64,000 nucleotides of DNA from Comamonas testosteroni (GTDB lineage Bacteria > Pseudomonadota > Gammaproteobacteria > Burkholderiales > Burkholderiaceae_C), in contig NZ_KZ984447.1 of assembly GCF_003569915.1 (NCBI RefSeq), positions 1 to 64,000 on the forward strand. Direction: 5' to 3'. Each line of letters opens with the position of its first letter. The first letter of the stretch is position 1. Made by a program: the position numbers and the translations under genes. This document shows, in pieces, positions 59,869-64,000 of this stretch. The notes beneath the pieces were generated by a model. The model searched no databases and was not told the origin of the DNA. It was given only the letters and a program-made list of their open reading frames with translations.

Positions 59869-61170
59869 ATGAAGATTGACCTGTCCGCTTCGCTGAGCCC
59901 ACGCCGCAAGGCGTTTTTTTCTGATTCGCACAGCGCAAGCCCGCAGGTCGCCAGCCGTCCACGCTGGGCGCTGGCGCTGGGGGCCGTGCTTGTTGCCGCC
60001 ACTTTGACGGCTTGCTCCAAGCCCGAAAGCGAGCAAAAAGCCCCGCCCAAGCAGCAAACGCAGGTGGGCGTGGTCACGCTGCAGGCCCAGAGCCAGCAGC
60101 TGGACGCCAGCCTGCCGGGCCGCACACGCGCCTTCATGACCGCTGAGGTGCGCCCTCAGGTCTCGGGCATCATCCAGCAGCGCCTGTTTACCGAAGGCGC
60201 GCAGGTCAAGAAGGGCCAGCAGCTCTATCAGATTGACTCCGCATCGCTCAAGGCCGCTGAAGCCAGCGCGACAGCGGCGCTGGCCAAGGCTGAAGCCAGC
60301 CAGCGCACGCTGGCCGCCACGGCCCGCCGCAATGCCGAGCTGGTCAAGATCGACGCCATCAGCAAGCAGGCCAATGACGAAAGCCAGGCCGCTGCTGCGC
60401 AGTCGCAGTCCGACGTGGCCGTGGCCAAGGCCAATCTGGAGACAGCGCGCATTAATCTGCGCTACAGCCGTATCGAGGCGCCCATCAGTGGTCGCATCGC
60501 GCTGTCTGCCGTCACGCCTGGTGCGCTGGTGACCGCCAACCAGACCAATGCGCTCACGACCATCGTGCAGATGGATCCCATGTATGTGGACTTCACTCAG
60601 TCCAGCACCGACCTGATCCAGCTGCGGCGCGACCTGGAATCCGGCCGCTACCAGAAGGTGGATGGCGACAAGATTCCGGTGCGCATCGTGCTCGATGACG
60701 GCACCGAGTACCCGCAGCAGGGCAAGCTGGCTTTCGCGGGCGTGATCGTCAACGACACCACAGGCACGCTGACGCTGCGCGCCGAAGTGCCCAACCCCAA
60801 CGGCATGCTGATGCCCGGTATGTATGTGCAGGCCAAGTTGCCCACGGCGCTGGCACCCGATGCGCTGCTGGTGCCCCAGCAAAGCGTGACGCGGGATCTG
60901 ACAGGCCGTGCCAACGTCATGGTCGTCAAGGAAGGCGATGTGGTGGAAAAGCGCGACGTGGAGCTGGACCGCGCCGTGGGCGCCTTCTGGCTGCTCAAGT
61001 CAGGCCTGAAGGCCGGTGAGCGCGTGATGGTCGATGGCTTTCAGCGCATCAAGCCCGGGGACAAGGTCAAGGTGGTCGAAGTCGACCTGAAAGCCAAGGC
61101 TGAACGCAAGAGCCAGCGCGGCGAGCCGCCGGTGCAGGCCGCAGCCGATGCACCTGCCGCCAAGAAGTAA
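59869..61170 (+). CDS. RND efflux periplasmic adaptor (AcrA/MexA-like lipoprotein)
   Basis: The 433-residue protein has a long N-terminal region and a lipobox LTAC (Cys49). The mature part has QLDASLPGRTRAFMTAEVRP, RLFTEGAQVKKGQQLYQID (lipoyl half), a coiled-coil hairpin rich in Ala (about 130-200) and IEAPISGRIALSAVTPGALV. It bridges the inner-membrane pump to an outer-membrane channel. It lies 21 bp before the pump gene. The 20 or so residues before the hydrophobic core are unusually long for a lipoprotein signal; a downstream start was not found. No TolC-like gene is seen before the window ends. Confidence 0.92.
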   Translation: MKIDLSASLSPRRKAFFSDSHSASPQVASRPRWALALGAVLVAATLTACSKPESEQKAPPKQQTQVGVVTLQAQSQQLDASLPGRTRAFMTAEVRPQVSGIIQQRLFTEGAQVKKGQQLYQIDSASLKAAEASATAALAKAEASQRTLAATARRNAELVKIDAISKQANDESQAAAAQSQSDVAVAKANLETARINLRYSRIEAPISGRIALSAVTPGALVTANQTNALTTIVQMDPMYVDFTQSSTDLIQLRRDLESGRYQKVDGDKIPVRIVLDDGTEYPQQGKLAFAGVIVNDTTGTLTLRAEVPNPNGMLMPGMYVQAKLPTALAPDALLVPQQSVTRDLTGRANVMVVKEGDVVEKRDVELDRAVGAFWLLKSGLKAGERVMVDGFQRIKPGDKVKVVEVDLKAKAERKSQRGEPPVQAAADAPAAKK

Positions 61171-61191
61171 GCAAGGCAGGCAACACACATC

Positions 61192-64000
61192 ATGGCTCAG
61201 TTCTTCATCAATCGGCCCATTTTTGCATGGGTCATCGCCATCATCATCATGCTGGCGGGCGCCTTGTCGATCAAGCTTTTGCCGCTGGAGCAATACCCCG
61301 ACATCGCTCCGCCGCGCGTGACCATCGGTGCGCAGTACACGGGCGCTTCGGCAGAGACGGTCGAAAACTCGGTGACGCAGATCATCGAGCAGCAGATCAA
61401 GGGCATCGACAACATGCTCTATATGAGCTCGACCAGCAATGCCTCGGGTCAGGCCCGTATCACCTTGACTTTTGCTCCCGGCACCAATGTCGACGTGGCC
61501 CAGGTCCAGGTGCAGAACAAGATTCAGGGCGCGGTCAACCGGCTGCCCGATGCGGTGAAGACCCGCGGCGTCTTCATCAACAAGGGCGGGCAGGACTTTC
61601 TGGTCACCTACAGCTTTTATTCGCCCGATGAAAACGTCACGGCGGTGGACATTGGCGACTACCTCAACAGCAATCTGGTGGACATCATCGGCCGGCTTGA
61701 AGGCGTGGGCGACATCAACGTGTTCGGTACACCCTATGCGATGCGCATCTGGATGGACCCCGCCAAGATGGAGAAGTACGGACTGATTCCCTCCGATATC
61801 AGCAGCGCACTCAACACCCAGAATGCCCAGGTCTCTGCCGGCCAGCTCGGCGCTTTGCCAGCCGTGCAGAACCAGCAGCTCAACGCCACCATCACGGCGC
61901 GCACCAAGCTCAAGACCGTGGAGCAGTTCGAGAACGTCGTGCTCAAGGCGGCGACCGATGGCTCCGTCGTGACGATTGGCGATGTGGCCCGTGTGGAGCT
62001 GGGTGCCGACAATCTCTCCATCCAGGCCAAGCTCAACGGCATGCCGGGCGCGGGTATGGGCATCATCTTGGCCGACGGCGCCAATGCCATGGCCGTTTCC
62101 GACGCCGTGGCGGCCAAGCTGGCTGAGCTCAAGCCCTTCTTCCCCAACGAGATCGATTATTTCGTCAGCTCCGACTCCACGCCGTTTGTGCGCGCCTCCA
62201 TCAGCGAAGTGGTGCATGCGCTGGGTGAGGCCATGGTGCTGGTGGTGATCGTGATGTTCATCTTCCTGCAGAACCTGCGCGCCACGCTGATTCCTGCGAT
62301 TGCTGTGCCAGTGGTGCTGCTGGGCACGTTTGGCGTGCTGTCTGTGGCGGGCTTTTCCATCAACACGCTGACCATGTTTGCCATGGTGCTGGCCATCGGC
62401 CTGCTGGTGGACGATGCGATCGTGGTGGTCGAAAACGTTGAGCGCGTGATGCACGAGACGGGCAAGTCGCCCAAGGAAGCGACGCGCCAGTCCATGAGGG
62501 AGATCACGCCTGCGCTGATCGGCATCGGGGTGACGCTGTCGGCCGTGTTTGTGCCCATGGCCTTCTTCGGTGGCTCGACGGGTGTGATTTACCGCCAGTT
62601 CTCCATCACCATCGTGGCGGCCATGGCGCTGTCCGTGTTTGTGGCGCTGACGCTGACGCCCGCGCTGTGCGCCACGCTGCTGAAGGCACCGGATCACAGC
62701 ATCGCCAGCCATGGAGAAGGGCACGAGCGCCCGATACGCAGCGGCGTGCTGGGCATCAGCGACCGCTTTTTCCGCTGGTTCAACCGCAATTTCGACGCCA
62801 CCGCCAACCGCTACCAGAGCACGGTGGCCTACAGCCTGGGCCGCGCCAAGCGCATGATGCTGATCTTTGTGGCCGTGCTGGCAGCCGTCTGGCTGTTGAT
62901 GGCCAAGCTGCCGACCTCCTTTTTGCCCGACGAAGACCAGGGCTTTGTCTATGTCAACGTCAATCTGCCATCGGGCTCGTCGGATGCCCGGCTGCAGGAA
63001 GTCCTGGACGAAGTGCGCGCCTATCTGGCCAAACAGCCGGATGTGATCAGCTTCAACCAGGTCTCCGGCCTCAACGGTGACCAAAGCTCGGCGCGCGGCT
63101 TTATTCGCCTCAAGCCCTGGAGCCAGCGCCTGCTGCCTTCGCAGTCCGCAGGGGCCATTGCCAACAAGGCAACCAAGGAACTGGCCGTCATCCGTGATGC
63201 GCGCGTGCAAGTGGTGCTGCCGCCTGCAGTGCGCGGCCTGGGTTCGAGCTCCGGCTACAACTTCATGATCAAGGACATCAATGGCGTGGGCCATGAGGCC
63301 CTGCTGGCCGCGCGTGATCAGGTGCTTGCCGAGATGCGCTCCAACCCCTTGCTGACTGCGGTTCGCACCACCAATCTGGAAGACGCCAGCGAGCTGCGCG
63401 TCGAAGTCGATGATCGCAAGGCCGCGGCCCTGGGCCTGGCCTACAGCGATGTCAACAGCGTGCTCTCCAGCGCCATGGGTGGCACCTATGTGAACGACTT
63501 CCTGAACAATGGCCGCGTCAAGCGCGTCTACATCATGGGCGAGGCTCCCTACCGCATGCTGCCCACCGATATTGCCAAATGGACGGTGCGCAACAAGAAC
63601 GGCGAGATGGTGCCTTTTGGCGCGTTCTCCAAGACTTATTGGGCCTATGGCTCGCCCCAGCTGCTGCGCTACAACGGCAGCCCGGCCTATGAGTTTGAAG
63701 GCCGCGCTGCAGCGGGCATCAGCTCGGGCTCGGCCATGGAGGCGGTGGAAGCCATTTTGAAGAAGCTGCCCGCCGGCATTGCCTATGAATGGACGGGTGC
63801 TTCGCTGCAGGAGCGCCAGTCCGGTGCACAGGCTCCCTTGCTGTATGCCATCTCGATTCTGTTCGTCTTCCTGTGCCTGGCCGCGCTCTATGAAAGCTGG
63901 ACGGTGCCGCTGTCCGTGATGCTGGCGGTGCCGCTGGGCGTGGTGGGTGCGCTGCTGGCTACTTATACGCGTGGGCTGACCAATGACGTGTACTTCCAGG
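61192..64000 (+). CDS. RND efflux inner-membrane pump (AcrB/MexB-like), partial at window end
   Basis: The frame codes for 936 residues before the window ends; the family is about 1050 residues, so the last part is missing. It starts MAQFFINRPIFAWVIAIIIM, the canonical AcrB N-terminus. The proton-relay Asp pair is present in LAIGLLVDDAIVVVENVERV (TM4). The periplasmic porter and docking domains are complete, for example QVQVQNKIQGAVNRLPDAV and NLPSGSSDARLQEVLDEV. The last residues, up to YTRGLTNDVYFQ, correspond to the stretch before TM10, so the conserved Lys of TM10 is not yet reached. It exports drugs and solvents by proton antiport with the adaptor encoded upstream. Confidence 0.95.
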   Translation, partial: MAQFFINRPIFAWVIAIIIMLAGALSIKLLPLEQYPDIAPPRVTIGAQYTGASAETVENSVTQIIEQQIKGIDNMLYMSSTSNASGQARITLTFAPGTNVDVAQVQVQNKIQGAVNRLPDAVKTRGVFINKGGQDFLVTYSFYSPDENVTAVDIGDYLNSNLVDIIGRLEGVGDINVFGTPYAMRIWMDPAKMEKYGLIPSDISSALNTQNAQVSAGQLGALPAVQNQQLNATITARTKLKTVEQFENVVLKAATDGSVVTIGDVARVELGADNLSIQAKLNGMPGAGMGIILADGANAMAVSDAVAAKLAELKPFFPNEIDYFVSSDSTPFVRASISEVVHALGEAMVLVVIVMFIFLQNLRATLIPAIAVPVVLLGTFGVLSVAGFSINTLTMFAMVLAIGLLVDDAIVVVENVERVMHETGKSPKEATRQSMREITPALIGIGVTLSAVFVPMAFFGGSTGVIYRQFSITIVAAMALSVFVALTLTPALCATLLKAPDHSIASHGEGHERPIRSGVLGISDRFFRWFNRNFDATANRYQSTVAYSLGRAKRMMLIFVAVLAAVWLLMAKLPTSFLPDEDQGFVYVNVNLPSGSSDARLQEVLDEVRAYLAKQPDVISFNQVSGLNGDQSSARGFIRLKPWSQRLLPSQSAGAIANKATKELAVIRDARVQVVLPPAVRGLGSSSGYNFMIKDINGVGHEALLAARDQVLAEMRSNPLLTAVRTTNLEDASELRVEVDDRKAAALGLAYSDVNSVLSSAMGGTYVNDFLNNGRVKRVYIMGEAPYRMLPTDIAKWTVRNKNGEMVPFGAFSKTYWAYGSPQLLRYNGSPAYEFEGRAAAGISSGSAMEAVEAILKKLPAGIAYEWTGASLQERQSGAQAPLLYAISILFVFLCLAALYESWTVPLSVMLAVPLGVVGALLATYTRGLTNDVYFQ

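Noticed and set aside
61000..63294. 764-codon minus-strand frame opposite the RND pump gene
   Set aside because: Antisense shadow; the + strand reads as a canonical AcrB-type protein.
1..64000. tRNA, rRNA or CRISPR array
   Set aside because: No cloverleaf with TTCGA loop and CCA-type end, no rRNA-like stretch and no regularly spaced direct repeats were noticed when reading by eye; a tRNAscan or CRISPR search would settle it.

Overview
The window looks like chromosomal DNA of a GC-rich betaproteobacterium of the Comamonadaceae, most likely Comamonas or a close relative. This is inferred from gene content, not from a database match. The pointers are many beta-oxidation and aromatic-acid genes, several ABC importers, MFS and RND efflux genes, and short dispersed hairpin repeats of a kind common in that family. 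No rRNA, tRNA, CRISPR array or prophage was seen. The only clear mobile DNA is at the left edge, where an IS903-like (IS5 family) terminus interrupts a lipoprotein gene.

Layout, left to right. 1-5.2 kb: IS end and broken lipoprotein gene; a cytX-type permease with a TPP riboswitch; a secreted protein of unknown function; an ECF sigma factor with a coupled membrane partner. 5.2-9.1 kb (minus): yciB-bolA-ppiC and selO-msrB. 9.3-12.4 kb: acyl-CoA ligase, then a small Cys-rich Tat-like protein coupled to an orphan DUF4123 protein. 12.5-20.7 kb: three tandem paralogous periplasmic binding proteins followed by livH-livM-livG-livF. 20.9-26.1 kb: a fatty-acid oxidation block (FadJ/FadB-like fusion, thiolase, acyl-CoA dehydrogenase). 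26.2-34.3 kb: patatin lipoprotein, MFS exporter, a phosphonate-type importer (phnD-phnC-phnE with two permease domains fused), and a large choice-of-anchor I lipoprotein.

34.3-36.9 kb: an RNA-repair pair (ATP-dependent RNA ligase plus an HD-phosphoesterase/polynucleotide-kinase fusion) preceded by about 230 nt of consecutive hairpins. 36.9-39.8 kb (minus): MFS transporter, a nucleoside/guanine deaminase altered by a 40-bp tandem duplication, and an alpha/beta hydrolase. 40.0-46.0 kb: the most striking region. A TPP riboswitch leads a tightly coupled operon encoding a LuxE-like acyl ligase, a LuxC-like acyl reductase, a THI5/NMT1-type ABC importer (ATPase, permease with an in-frame stop, Tat-exported binding protein) and an SDR. 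Together these could import a carboxylate related to thiamine and reduce it to the aldehyde and then the alcohol, which would be a thiamine-precursor salvage route. This is inference.

46.0-51.3 kb: an RNA methyltransferase and a divergent MarR/vanBA-type O-demethylase/MFS cluster with two identical operator palindromes. 51.3-56.8 kb: small unknown protein, Ogt, and an oxidation-type cluster (SDR, PaaI thioesterase, NADP-dependent reductase, SDR), then a secreted DUF1566-type protein. 56.9-64 kb: two overlapping MFS drug-efflux genes, then the adaptor and inner-membrane pump of an RND system; the pump gene runs off the right edge.

Two TPP riboswitches (before cytX and before the LuxE/LuxC operon) tie two distant loci to thiamine supply. 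Several loci look recently rearranged: the IS insertion, the mosaic binding-protein array, the 40-bp duplication and the permease stop codon.
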